Shown here: in pieces, positions 27,272 through 40,963 of the stretch
Numbering within the stretch: the stretch's first letter is position 1
Layout of the letters: each line of letters begins with the position of its first letter
NCBI GenBank assembly: GCA_964057225.1
Contig: OZ059896.1
Coordinates: 10,788,001-10,852,000 of the forward strand
Direction of reading: 5' to 3'
DNA length: 64,000 nt
From: Auanema rhodensis
Lineage: Eukaryota; Nematoda; Chromadorea; Rhabditida; Rhabditidae
Notes under the pieces: generated by a model
Told to the model about the DNA's origin: nothing
Seen by the model: the letters and a program-made list of their open reading frames with translations, nothing else
Databases searched by the model: none
Made by a program: the position numbers and the translations under genes

Positions 27272-27662
27272 AATTAATTGTAACTTGTTCAGTAAGGGTA
27301 TACGATTAAATGTAATTTAGTATATATAAACAAACAAACAATAGCAATATTATTTATCACAAAATAAAAAAAGTACATTGCTTAATCATTTGAATAATCA
27401 ATGATGTCATAATTTAACTTTGAAAAATAGTTCAAATATAACAAGTTTATGATGATATTTGGTTCCACCTGTGAAATTCCCGAATTTGAGCAAGCTGGAA
27501 AAAGCGTTGTGTCAAAATAGTGTTAGTTTTCTGATAATTAAATACAAAAAAACAGGATTTATTCAATTTTCAATTGTATAATAAAGGATATTATATTTGA
27601 ACTATGCCAAATATCTAAGTATATAAAGGGGGACATATTCCTCAATATTCAACAACTTCAAC

Positions 27663-28469
27663 ATGAAGTTAATCATTCTATTCGTTTCCGTCCTCGGCAT
27701 CTACTCATCACCAGGTTTTTTTTGTTTCTTACCTAATTTTCATTGACTGTTTTTAGTGACTCGTGAATCCCAGAGACAAACTTCTGTCGATCCATTCGGA
27801 AGCACTTCCAAAACCCCACTTGATGCCAGCACCGTCGATCCTTTAGGAAGTATCACTGATTTACCAATTGATGCCAGCACCGTCGATCCATTCGGAAGTA
27901 TCACTGATTTACCAATTGATGCCAGCACCGTCGATCCATTCGGAAGTATCACTGATTTACCAATTGATGCCAGCACCGTCGATCCATTCGGAAGTATCAC
28001 TGATTTACCAATTGATGCCAGCACCGTCGATCCATTCGGAAGTATCACTGATTCACCGATTGATGCCAGCACCGATGATCTTATAAGAATTATCACACCT
28101 ATGACGCCTGAAGCCTTGACCGTCGATCCATTCGGAAGCAGTTCCAAAACCCCAATTGATGCCAGCACCGTCGATCCTTTAGGAAGTATCACTGATTTAC
28201 CAATTGATGCCAGCACCGTCGATCCATTCGGAAGTATCACTGATTTACCAATTGATGCCAGCACCGTCGATCCATTCGGAAGTATCACTGATTTACCAAT
28301 TGATGCCAGCACCGTCGATCCATTCGGAAGTATCACTGATTTACCAATTGATGCCAGCACCGTCGATCCAGTCGGAAGCAACTCCAACTCACCTAGTGTT
28401 GGAACTACCGTCGATACTTTGGGAAATGTTTCTAACGGACCTGTTGATGGTACTACGATTGCAGCATAA
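27663..28469 (+). CDS. Secreted 16-residue-repeat protein, unit 9 (254 aa)
   Basis: Longest member: B-A-A-A-A-A'-X-B'-A-A-A-A plus the two terminal repeats. It equals unit 6 with one extra A repeat before A', i.e. a single 48-bp gain. Confidence 0.85.
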
Positions 28470-28820
28470 ATCTGTTCATGACAAGTCTGTGTAAGAAAGC
28501 TTAGTTTTTCACTCAGATGTGATGATAATTGTATTTGAATTGTATATTTATAATAAAACGAAATCAATTTACTTTACGTTCATTTGTAAAAATATTAATT
28601 ACATAAAAACAATAAGGCAGCAAAGCGATGTATGAAGAAATATTTTAAAGTTCAGTAGCTAGTCTAATCATATATTCAAAGTAGTTAGTATACAATTTAT
28701 ATCAAACCTGATATATAATAACACATAATAGAGGCAGGTTATATTTTTTAAAGCACCATCTTTGAGACAAAGCTTGAGCATATGTCAACGCTATCGCACT
28801 CCCAAATACAAGAAAACTGT

Positions 28821-29194
28821 TTAAAGATGTTTGTATTTCAAAAAGAGAAGATGAAGAAGACGCATTGTGCTCTGAAAATTTATAAAATAGTGTGCAAAAT
28901 GTAAAAGAAATAGACCTTGAGATCACCATTAGCGATATCTTGAACTCGACTTTTGGGTTTTGGAAGTCCAGCTTCTTCTATCAACTTGAATGCAAAACTA
29001 ATGTTTTTAATCTTGTCCTCGAATGATTTAGCCTTAAGAAAAAAAATGTGGAGAGGAACAAAATATCCTTCCAGCAGTCCCATCAATAAAACGAGAAAAA
29101 CGCCATCTTGAAATTGATATTCCATGCTGCTCACTTGAACCTATTATGGCGAAGGTGATAGAAAGTGACTTAATTCAAACCTCCAGATTAATTT
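28821..29194 (-). pseudogene. parvin 3'-end fragment, unit 9
   Basis: Orphan copy of the parvin last two exons; the last fragment before the functional tail in unit 10. Confidence 0.85.
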
Positions 29195-29585
29195 AATTAA
29201 TTGTAACTTGTTCAGTAAGGGTATACGATTAAATGTAATTTAGTATATATAAACAAACAAACAATAGCAATATTATTTATCACAAAATAAAAAAAGTACA
29301 TTGCTTAATCATTTGAATAATCAATGATGTCATAATTTAACTTTGAAAAATAGTTCAAATATAACAAGTTTATGATGATATTTGGTTCCACCTGTGAAAT
29401 TCCCGAATTTGAGCAAGCTGGAAAAAGCGTTGTGTCAAAATAGTGTTAGTTTTCTGATAATTAAATACAAAAAAACAGGATTTATTCAATTTTCAATTGT
29501 ATAATAAAGGATATTATATTTGAACTATGCCAAATATCTAAGTATATAAAGGGGGACATATTCCTCAATATTCAACAACTTCAAC

Positions 29586-30296
29586 ATGAAGTTAATCATT
29601 CTATTCGTTTCCGTCCTCGGCATCTACTCATCACCAGGTTTTTTTTGTTTCTTACCTAATTTTCATTGACTGTTTTTAGTGACTCGTGAATCCCAGAGAC
29701 AAACTTCTGTCGATCCATTCGGAAGCACTTCCAAAACCCCACTTGATGCCAGCACCGTCGATCCAGTCGGAAGCACTTCCAAAACCCCAATTGATGCCAG
29801 CACCGTCGATTCATTCGGAAGTATCACTGATTTACCAATTGATGCCAGCACCGTCGATCCTTTAGGAAGCACTTCCAAAACCCCACTTGATGCCAGCACC
29901 GTCGATCCAGTCGGAAGCACTTCCAAAACCCCAATTGATGCCAGCACCGTCGATTCATTCGGAAGTATCACTGATTTACCAATTGATGCCAGCACCGTCG
30001 ATCCTTTAGGAAGCACTTCCAAAACCCCAATTGATGCCAGCACCGTCGATTCATTCGGAAGTATCACTGATTTACCAATTGATGCCAGCACCGTCGATCC
30101 TTTAGGAAGCACTTCCAAAACCCCAATTGATGCCAGCACCGTCGATCCATTCGGAAGCACTTCCAAAACCCCAATTGATGCCAGCACTGTCGATCCAGTC
30201 GGAAGCAACTCCAACTCACCTAGTGTTGGAACTACCGTCGATACTTTGGGAAATGTTTCTAACGGACCTGTTGATGGTACTACGATTGCAGCATAA
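29586..30296 (+). CDS. Secreted 16-residue-repeat protein, unit 10 (222 aa)
   Basis: Repeat order B-B-A-B-B-A-B-A-B-B plus the two terminal repeats. The module B(L)-B-A, with VDSFG before A, is duplicated inside the gene, so expansions of more than one repeat also occur. This copy adjoins the native parvin gene, so its position is probably closest to the ancestral single-copy arrangement. Confidence 0.85.
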
Positions 30297-30647
30297 ATCT
30301 GTTCATGACAAGTCTGTGTAAGAAAGCTTAGTTTTTCACTCAGATGTGATGATAATTGTATTTGAATTGTATATTTATAATAAAACGAAATCAATTTACT
30401 TTACGTTCATTTGTAAAAATATTAATTACATAAAAACAATAAGGCAGCAAAGCGATGTATGAAGAAATATTTTAAAGTTCAGTAGCTAGTCTAATCATAT
30501 ATTCAAAGTAGTTAGTATACAATTTATATCAAACCTGATATATAATAACACATAATAGAGGCAGGTTATATTTTTTAAAGCACCATCTTTGAGACAAAGC
30601 TTGAGCATATGTCAACGCTATCGCACTCCCAAATACAAGAAAACTGT

Positions 30648-32309
30648 TTAAAGATGTTTGTATTTCAAAAAGAGAAGATGAAGAAGACGCATTGTGCTCT
30701 GAAAATTTATAAAATAGTGTGCAAAATGTAAAAGAAATAGACCTTGAGATCACCATTAGCGATATCTTGAACTCGACTTTTGGGTTTTGGAAGTCCAGCT
30801 TCTTCTATCAACTTGAATGCAAAACTAATGTTTTTAATCTTGTCCTCGAATGATTTAGCCTTAAGAAAAAAAATGTGGAGAGGAACAAAATATCCTTCCA
30901 GCAGTCCCATCAATAAAACGAGAAAAACGCCATCTTGAAATTGATATTCCATGCTGCTCACTTGAACCTATTATGGCGAAGGTGATAGAAAGTGACTTAA
31001 TTCAAACCTCCAGATTAATTTTGTTCAAATGTCTGTTACAAAACGTAATAAGAGATTCTTTTACTTGAGCTAGTTTATCTGGACCAAAATCAAACAATGT
31101 GTCGAAAGCATCACGATCTCCCTGAATAAAGCAATGATAAATTAAAAAATATATATTTGTAAATACCTTTAAACCGAGTTCATCTTGTGTAGTAGTTAAT
31201 TGTTCAACAGCATTTTCAGTTTTGATATGTCCTTGCTGTTTAGAAGCAATGACCATCTTTAAATATTTGATTTATAGCCATAATAGAAAATAAAGTATTA
31301 CTTTAGCTGATACATATTCTGGAAGACGAATGGGAGCACGGAAATGAATAGCAAGAGCGATCAGAAATTGCAAAATTGCCACAAGATCCTAGAAAATTCA
31401 AAAAGTTTAAAGAAATTTGAAATCAGAACGACCTTCGAGTGGATGAGTTCTGGCGTCCACTTTTGATCATGTTGCCCTTTGCTCAAAAGACGGTTTCCGG
31501 TGGCAATAACAATTTGAAGTTTTTGTCTTTGTCCTTCCTCTGATTGCGAGACCTCAGGAACTTCAATCTGTAAAACAAAAATATGGTTCAAATCCATAAT
31601 AGTATCAAGTTTTACTCTTATGTTCCCCAATTTTTCCACAAGTTTCTGAAGAATTTGACCATCATATAAGTCTTCTTGAACATGACGTACCTGAAGTAAA
31701 AAAATATATAAAATAAAACAATCATTGGTTACAAACATAAAGAAAACAGTAGAAATTGTCAACAACTTGTAGTGTATTTTTATTTTTTAAATAAAATAAA
31801 CTTCATAAATTAACAAACTTACGACAATACGCTGATCAGCAAGCTCCTCATTGAGCCAATGCACAAGAAGATATATTAGTTCTCTCATTTTAGGATCATT
31901 ATTAGTTTCCTTCGTAATGAAACGAACAGTTTCGCCTAGAATTCATATTGATAATTATAATCAACATGTTTTCCTACCTTCATCTATGATAATATCTTTG
32001 GCTAAATATGGAACTGTGGCAGAATCCAAAGCTTCACGACCTTCAATGTCAACCTTAACGAATAAGAAAATGAAAAGTAACCGAATCAAAAATAATAAAT
32101 TTACCTCCACAGCCTCATTCTCCTCATTCTCTTCGTTATTTTCATTAACTGGCTTCTTTTTTTTTCGTGTTAAGGTTCCGGTAAGTTTCTCCACAAACGA
32201 TTCATTCTTTTCAAAATATGTAATAAATATACGCATATTATTAAAAAATTACTTTTTGGCTTTTCATGGTATCTGCAGGGCCTGTGCTTTTTCTTCCCAG
32301 AGTTGACAT
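30648..32309 (-). CDS. pat-6: Parvin / actopaxin (PAT-6)
   Basis: Spliced minus-strand gene of about 370 aa. It starts MSTLGRKSTGPADTMKSQK, then NESFVEKLTGTLTRKKKKP, an acidic stretch, VDIEGREALDSATVPYLAKD, ETVRFITKETNNDPKMREL and IYLLVHWLNEELADQRIV (first calponin-homology domain). The second CH domain includes DRDAFDTLFDFGPDKLAQVK, ESLITFCNRHLNKINLE, QDGVFLVLLMGLLEGYFVPL, FEDKIKNISFAFKLIEEAGL and PKPKSRVQDIANGDLK, ending STMRLLHLLFLKYKHL. Parvin joins ILK and PINCH in integrin adhesions; in C. elegans it is needed for muscle attachment. Its last two exons (30648 to about 31012) are inside unit 10 of the array, so this essential gene's 3' end is also the repeated element. It lies downstream of DDX46 on the same strand. 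Confidence 0.93.
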
Positions 32310-32410
32310 TATGCTTTAAAAAAATAATAAAGAATGAGTTTCTAAATCAAGAAAAACAAAATTAAAGTAAGTAAATCTAGTCGAATCTCAAAATCATAGC
32401 TTAGTAAAAC

Positions 32411-32541
32411 AGTCGTCCAGGCCAAACGCTGTGTAGGAGGATGTATAGAATGCATTGACATTACACTTGTGCTCTGCCTACACTAGCTATCCGATCAATA
32501 ACATCACACAACGCCTGGTCATCTTCGGCCAGCAGAACTAT
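32411..32541. ncRNA. candidate structured RNA or element between DDX46 and parvin
   Basis: About 130 bp clearly less AT-rich than its flanks, with nested complementarity. CCAGGC (32417-32422) pairs with GCCTGG (32513-32518); GTGTAGG (32431-32437) pairs with CCTACAC (32477-32483); a 6-bp hairpin CTGGTC-ATCTTC-GGCCAG sits at 32515-32532. The hairpin and the outer helix share CTGG and so exclude one another. I could not match it to snRNA, SRP, RNase P/MRP, SL or tRNA consensus. On the minus strand it could be a box H/ACA-type guide (AGAGCA between two stems), but no clear ACA tail was found. Strand unknown. Confidence 0.35.
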
Positions 32542-32647
32542 TTATGCATTCAGTTAGGAAACTAATTATTTATTTTAGATTTTTTAACAATATCGTTAAA
32601 GATTAAAAAAAAGTAATTTATATAAAAATAATAATTTAAAGAAAACA

Positions 32648-36703
<4,056 letters not shown>

Positions 36704-37044
36704 TATTATCTGAAGATTTTAGCTTAAATTTAATTACTTTCGAAAAAACACTAAAATAATACTCAAGAAGATAATGCTTCTAGATTTTGAAAATTCGTAA
36801 TTATATTCCATTTTTAGCTTACGTACATACGTAAAAACACGTACAAAAATAATTTGAACTATGCCCGCCCTCTTTTAAAGACTCGGAAGAAAGATCCAAC
36901 GACGCTTGTATTCTATTCTTCTTTGTACGGGAGTTTTACTCTGTTTCTGTAGTATTTAATCATTATTTTATTATTATTTATGTAAATGACCACAAATTTC
37001 TTTATATATTTATATAATTATAGTGTCTTTAGTATTATATTAGA
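36704..37044. promoter_or_regulatory. divergent promoter region
   Basis: The 341 bp between the DDX46 start (leftward) and the TP-rich gene start (rightward). It contains a run of ACGTAC/ATACGTA palindromes near 36822-36843 and a GC-richer patch near 36864-36932. Both genes are of housekeeping or cell-cycle type and probably share this promoter. Confidence 0.45.
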
Positions 37045-37749
37045 ATGACTGACTATTATGATGATGTTCCACACAGTTTTCGTGAAAATATAACATATAT
37101 TAGTTTGCGTAAGCAGTCTTCAAGAATTTTGAATAATTTAAAAAAGGTATTTTGTTACAAGACAGTCTTGAATAGTATTCTATTATTTTAAGAAGGTCTC
37201 AGCTTTCGATGATTCTGTTCGAAATCGAAGAGCTTTGAGACCTTTGAATGAATCTCCTACGCCTTCTATTGCTCCAGCTACTCCGTTGTCTAGGAAGGTA
37301 TCTTATTTATTAAATATTAAGTTTATTTATTTTGATTTAAGATTACAAAAGAGTTAGAAGGCTACCATTTTGATGAGTCGAGTAATCTTTTGAAAACTCC
37401 TCCTAGATCTGAACCCAAAAAAAGTAGAAAATATAAAAAAAATCAACCGATGTTGAGGTAGTTTGAAAACTTGAGTTTTTTTCATCCTTTCATGTTTTAG
37501 AAATAGAACGCCAAAGATCGAAACATTCATAGCGGTAGATACTCCTTCAAGTTGTAGATTAGCAAAATCTCTTGCAGCATGTAAAATTTCTGCAGTTCTC
37601 ACCTCTAAGTAAGGCAATGCTGTTTTAGTTTTTTCAATTTTCATTTCAGACCTCGTAGGAAAGGAACTCCGTTGGTCACACCAAAGACACCAAGATTCAA
37701 AAAAGTTCGACGCATTTTCTCAATCAGAACTAAAAAGTTATTTAACTAA
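37045..37749 (+). CDS. small basic TP-rich protein, possible CDK substrate, unrecognised
   Basis: Five exons, about 180 aa. It starts MTDYYDDVPHSFRENITYIS, then LRKQSSRILNNLKK, RPLNESPTPSIAPATPLSRK, EGYHFDESSNLLKTPPRSEP, NRTPKIETFIAVDTPSS and the basic C-terminus RRKGTPLVTPKTPRFKKVRR, IFSIRTKKLFN. Many S/T-P sites next to Lys/Arg look like CDK sites, as in mitotic regulators such as borealin or securin, but the similarity is only compositional. No structured domain seen. The intron phases join cleanly in one frame, so the gene itself is well supported. It is followed 242 bp later by RPAP1 on the same strand and may be the first gene of a two-gene unit. Confidence 0.7.
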
Positions 37750-37990
37750 TTAAGTTATTGTTTCATATCGATAGAAATTCATAATTTTGTATTATTTTTC
37801 ATAATATTAATTTACTTATATGGTGCAATGTGCCTTTGAATTATGTTTTATAATATTCGAGAATACCAGTTTTTCACTGAAAATTAAACAAGTATATTTG
37901 AAAAGGCTTTTTAGTTTTTGTGTTTGCAACACATTTTTACCTTGTAGTTCTGAATCTTATTGTTTAATAATTTACGTGTGTATAAAGGTA

Positions 37991-40830
37991 ATGAATTCTG
38001 ATATGTTTGTTCGTCGTCCCAAACCAGGAGAAGATGAGGATGATATTATAGCATTGCAAGCACAATGGAATAAGCAGAATGAGCTGAAGGTCTCACTTGA
38101 TTAGATCTCTTCCCCTTAGTTTGAACTTTAGACATCTGTGAATATTAAAAAGTTTACAAAAAGTAAAAACATATCTCCTGGGGTTTCTTCCAAGCCACCG
38201 TCTTCCACTTCTAAGCCGGGTCCCGCTAGGTTTTACTTATTCATTGTGATCATTATCAGTACTTTCCAGATTTACTATAGATCTTGAAAAAATTGTCGAA
38301 GAGAATCCATTACCAGTGGTTTTTGATGTGAAGGTTTTGTTAATATATTTAGCTTGATCTGAAAATAGTTTTCAAGGAACAAAATCAAGATTGGTTCACT
38401 CAAGATCGATCAGAAGACATTTTGAAACAAGGGTTGGAGAGACTAAAATATTCAAAAGAAGAAGGATTTCCAGATATCATAGATCTCAGTGCATATTTTA
38501 CGTAAGGCTATATGTCAACTCAATATTGTATATTAAATTATTATTGTTATAGCGATGGTCCAGAAAGAAGGGTTGGTTCTTCTCAGAAAAGTTTTTTTGC
38601 CACAGAATTTGATAGATTACATGGAATAATAGGTAAACAACTCATTTTTAGAATTCAAACGAATCTGTTTTAAGAAGATTCAACGGTACCATTTGTTCCT
38701 ACTGAGGAACCAGAAAGTGATCAAGAAGAAAGCCCTTATGCTAGCAATGATGCGTAAGATTTTATTATAACATGTAATGCTACAATGAACCACATTTCAG
38801 ATATATTGAATCACTATCCATCGATAAAGTCAAAGAGCTGAGAAAGGATATTGAAGATAGATTAGATGGAAAAATGATTGAATTTTTGAAATCGAGGTAT
38901 AAAACAAAAGCCGATAAGCCAAAACCTAAAGGTATTTCAATAAATTTGACTTGAGCCAACCAAATTTTTTAGTATCTAAGTTTAAACAATCCATGCTTGA
39001 TAAGGTAAGGTCACAAAACGCCTGTTCCGTTGATCAACAAAATTTCGGAAAGCCAGAAAAAGAAACAGACATCAAGGAACATAAGTTCAGTTGAAACTTG
39101 TGAATTTACACGAATTCTTTTTTTTAGTATGGAAAATTTGGAATCTCAGCCTAGTTCTTTGAATGAAAACACAATATCTGATGATTTAGTGAAACAACTT
39201 GAAATTTTAGATGAATTTGCTGACAGAGCGGATGAAGAAAAGTATAATCGATTAGCCACAGTAATTTTTACTTATAATTAACAGACTATAGAAATATTTT
39301 AGGATGCAGTTCAAATTGATTTTGCTACTAAATGTCTTCGGACTATGTTGCCGCGTCAACAGCAAAATGCTGTAAAATTATTTGATAACTTAAAAAATGT
39401 TCCCATGGAGTAAGATAGCACTCATAAAATTTGAGCTAAATATTTTATTTAGTTATGTACCTAACAAGATTGTGGATCGTGCACGTGAACGAATTGATGA
39501 TATTAAACATTTATACCTTGAGGATATGTTAGTTTTTTTTGTTCTAAAACTTTCACAACTTATCAGTTGAATATGTATTATTCTTATGGAAAATATTCAG
39601 AAGCATTGACGGAAAAATTCAAACACAGTTTACGGCGGGATCCAACCCTCTTATTGATAGTTGCTGGCCTCTTAGACCTATTAGATCAGTTCTAGATGCT
39701 TTACAAAAAAGAGATGCCAAGCAAGAATATAGTTTATATATAATATTTTAAATTATTTATTTAAGTATCTTAACTGATGATGATTTGGATATTGTTCAAC
39801 TTAGTCTAATGTGGACAGTTTTACTTTTCCGAGAACGACCAACTGCATTTTATTCGTTTGCCGAACCCAACGAAATGTATGTCAGATTAGCTGAATGTTT
39901 CTTACTTGGTATATTCTACAGTATTTTAAATATTGAAAGCAATGTTTATACAGGTGATCGTTTGTTGGAACATGATGATAGTATGGAATGTATTAGTATG
40001 CTATTTGAATCTTATATCCTAAAGGTATTACATCTTTTATTGTTTCTTCAACGGGCTTTTTTCTTACAGTGTGCCTTTGAAGGAAGAATTTGTTTAAGAA
40101 TGAATGCTCGAATAGCTGATTTAGACGCATTCATGCCATTGTAAAACTTAGATATCACTCCTTATTGATTGTATGATTGAATTTCCAGTTATGAAGATCT
40201 ACTGAAGCATTTTGAGTCGTATTCAATGGGCAACAAACTGTTTTCTCAATTTATTTTAGTTGGATCTTATCTCAATAGTGGACGTTCAGATAGGTATTTT
40301 GTCTGATTATAAACCAGAATGAAATTTATTTATAGCTTAGAATGCCGTTTCGCCATTTGGAGTCCGAAGTTAAATGTTGCAAGACAAATGACCGTATCAG
40401 TTGAAGACTCTGTATGAATTTCATAATCTTTGTATTACATGAAGATTGTTTTCAGGAAAAAATAATGAATGCTATAAGATCACAAAGAGATGAGCAAATG
40501 GAAATTTTCGAGGATCAAAATTATATTTCTTATTGCTCTTTACTTGGAGTATATACTGCTGCATTAAGAGATAAAAAGGTTATCTCGAGAATGTGTTCGA
40601 ATACAGATTTTTTTTCAGATTACGCGAGAGAGAAATCCTTTGATGTTCACAATCGCTGCTGAAGAATTGGGAAAGTTTGTCAAAAAACATACGATGGTTG
40701 GAAAATACTTTATTTATTAATTTACTTTGAGATTGTTTAGGAAGCTGCATTATTGCCAGAGAAAAATCAAGAGTTTGGTAACTTAGTAGAGATAATTGTT
40801 GGTTCTCTTAAAGATATTGTATGTTTTTAA
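37991..40830 (+). CDS. RPAP1: RNA polymerase II-associated protein 1 (RPAP1)
   Basis: Multi-exon plus-strand gene, about 640 aa, much shorter than vertebrate RPAP1 (about 1400). The chosen ATG gives MNSDMFVRRPKPGEDEDD, IIALQAQW, the typical RPAP1 N-terminus; longer upstream frames are not protein-like. Next are SIDKVKELRKDIEDRLDGK, MIEFLKSR (RPAP1_N-like), EFADRADEEKYNRLAT, TVLLFRERPTAFYSFAEPNE, MYVRLAECFLLG, FYEDLLKHFESYSMGNKLF, SQFILVGSYLNSGRSDSLEC, RFAIWSPK and the C-terminal KKHTMEAALLPEKNQEFGNL, VEIIVGSLKDI. The order matches the conserved C-terminal part of the family. RPAP1 assists RNA polymerase II assembly, nuclear import and Mediator contact. It converges with glf-1, with only 133 bp between the stops. 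Confidence 0.88.
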
Positions 40831-40963
40831 ACTTGTTGAGTTTTTTTGTTAATTGTTATAAATCATTATGCGAAAACAAAAAAAGTATTATTATACGTGA
40901 AATGAGGTGTTTCAATAACTTAAGTATATAATATTATTAAAATGATCAGTAGCTTTAACAAAT

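Larger units (their letters stand above)
13493..31021. repeat. ten-unit tandem array: secreted 16-aa-repeat gene plus parvin tail
   Basis: Taking the marker TTCCATGCTGCTCAC as unit start, units begin at 13493, 15128, 17003, 18590, 20321, 22052, 23927, 25562, 27197 and 29120; an eleventh marker at 30947 is the native parvin exon. Unit lengths are 1635, 1875, 1587, 1731, 1731, 1875, 1635, 1635, 1923 and 1827 bp. All differences are multiples of 48 bp, the size of one 16-codon repeat. Outside the coding repeat the units look identical by eye. Each holds, left to right: a fragment of parvin exon and intron, a promoter with TATATAAA, a two-exon plus-strand secreted-protein gene, its AATAAA signal 83 nt after the stop, and the minus-strand 3' exons of parvin. 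At the right end the repeat stops at 31020/31021, where CAGATTAATT continues into native parvin instead of the upstream region of the secreted gene. Confidence 0.97.

Noticed and set aside
14308-30321. Plus-strand second-frame reads of the type MMPAPSIHSEVSLIYQL
   Set aside because: Out-of-frame shadows of the same repeats, without signal peptide or own start context.
14036-30394. Ten minus-strand frames of 163-275 codons beginning MISFYYKYTIQIQL through the repeat exons
   Set aside because: They run antisense through the 48-bp repeats, start inside the 3' UTR and lack promoter or signal features; the plus strand has a TATA box, signal peptide, splice sites and AATAAA.
14710-30756. Minus-strand 75-codon frames MVISRSISFTFCTLF in each unit
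   Set aside because: They read through the parvin intron and its 3' UTR; splicing to STMRLLHLLFLKYKHL gives the correct parvin end.
13493-31021. CRISPR-like or satellite interpretation of the array
   Set aside because: The units contain complete spliced genes and parvin exons; the 48-bp repeats are contiguous and coding, with no spacers. This is gene amplification in a eukaryote.
32411-32541. Known ncRNA identity (U1-U6, SRP, RNase P/MRP, SL RNA, SmY, tRNA)
   Set aside because: None of the hallmark sequences could be found, so it is only reported as an unclassified candidate.
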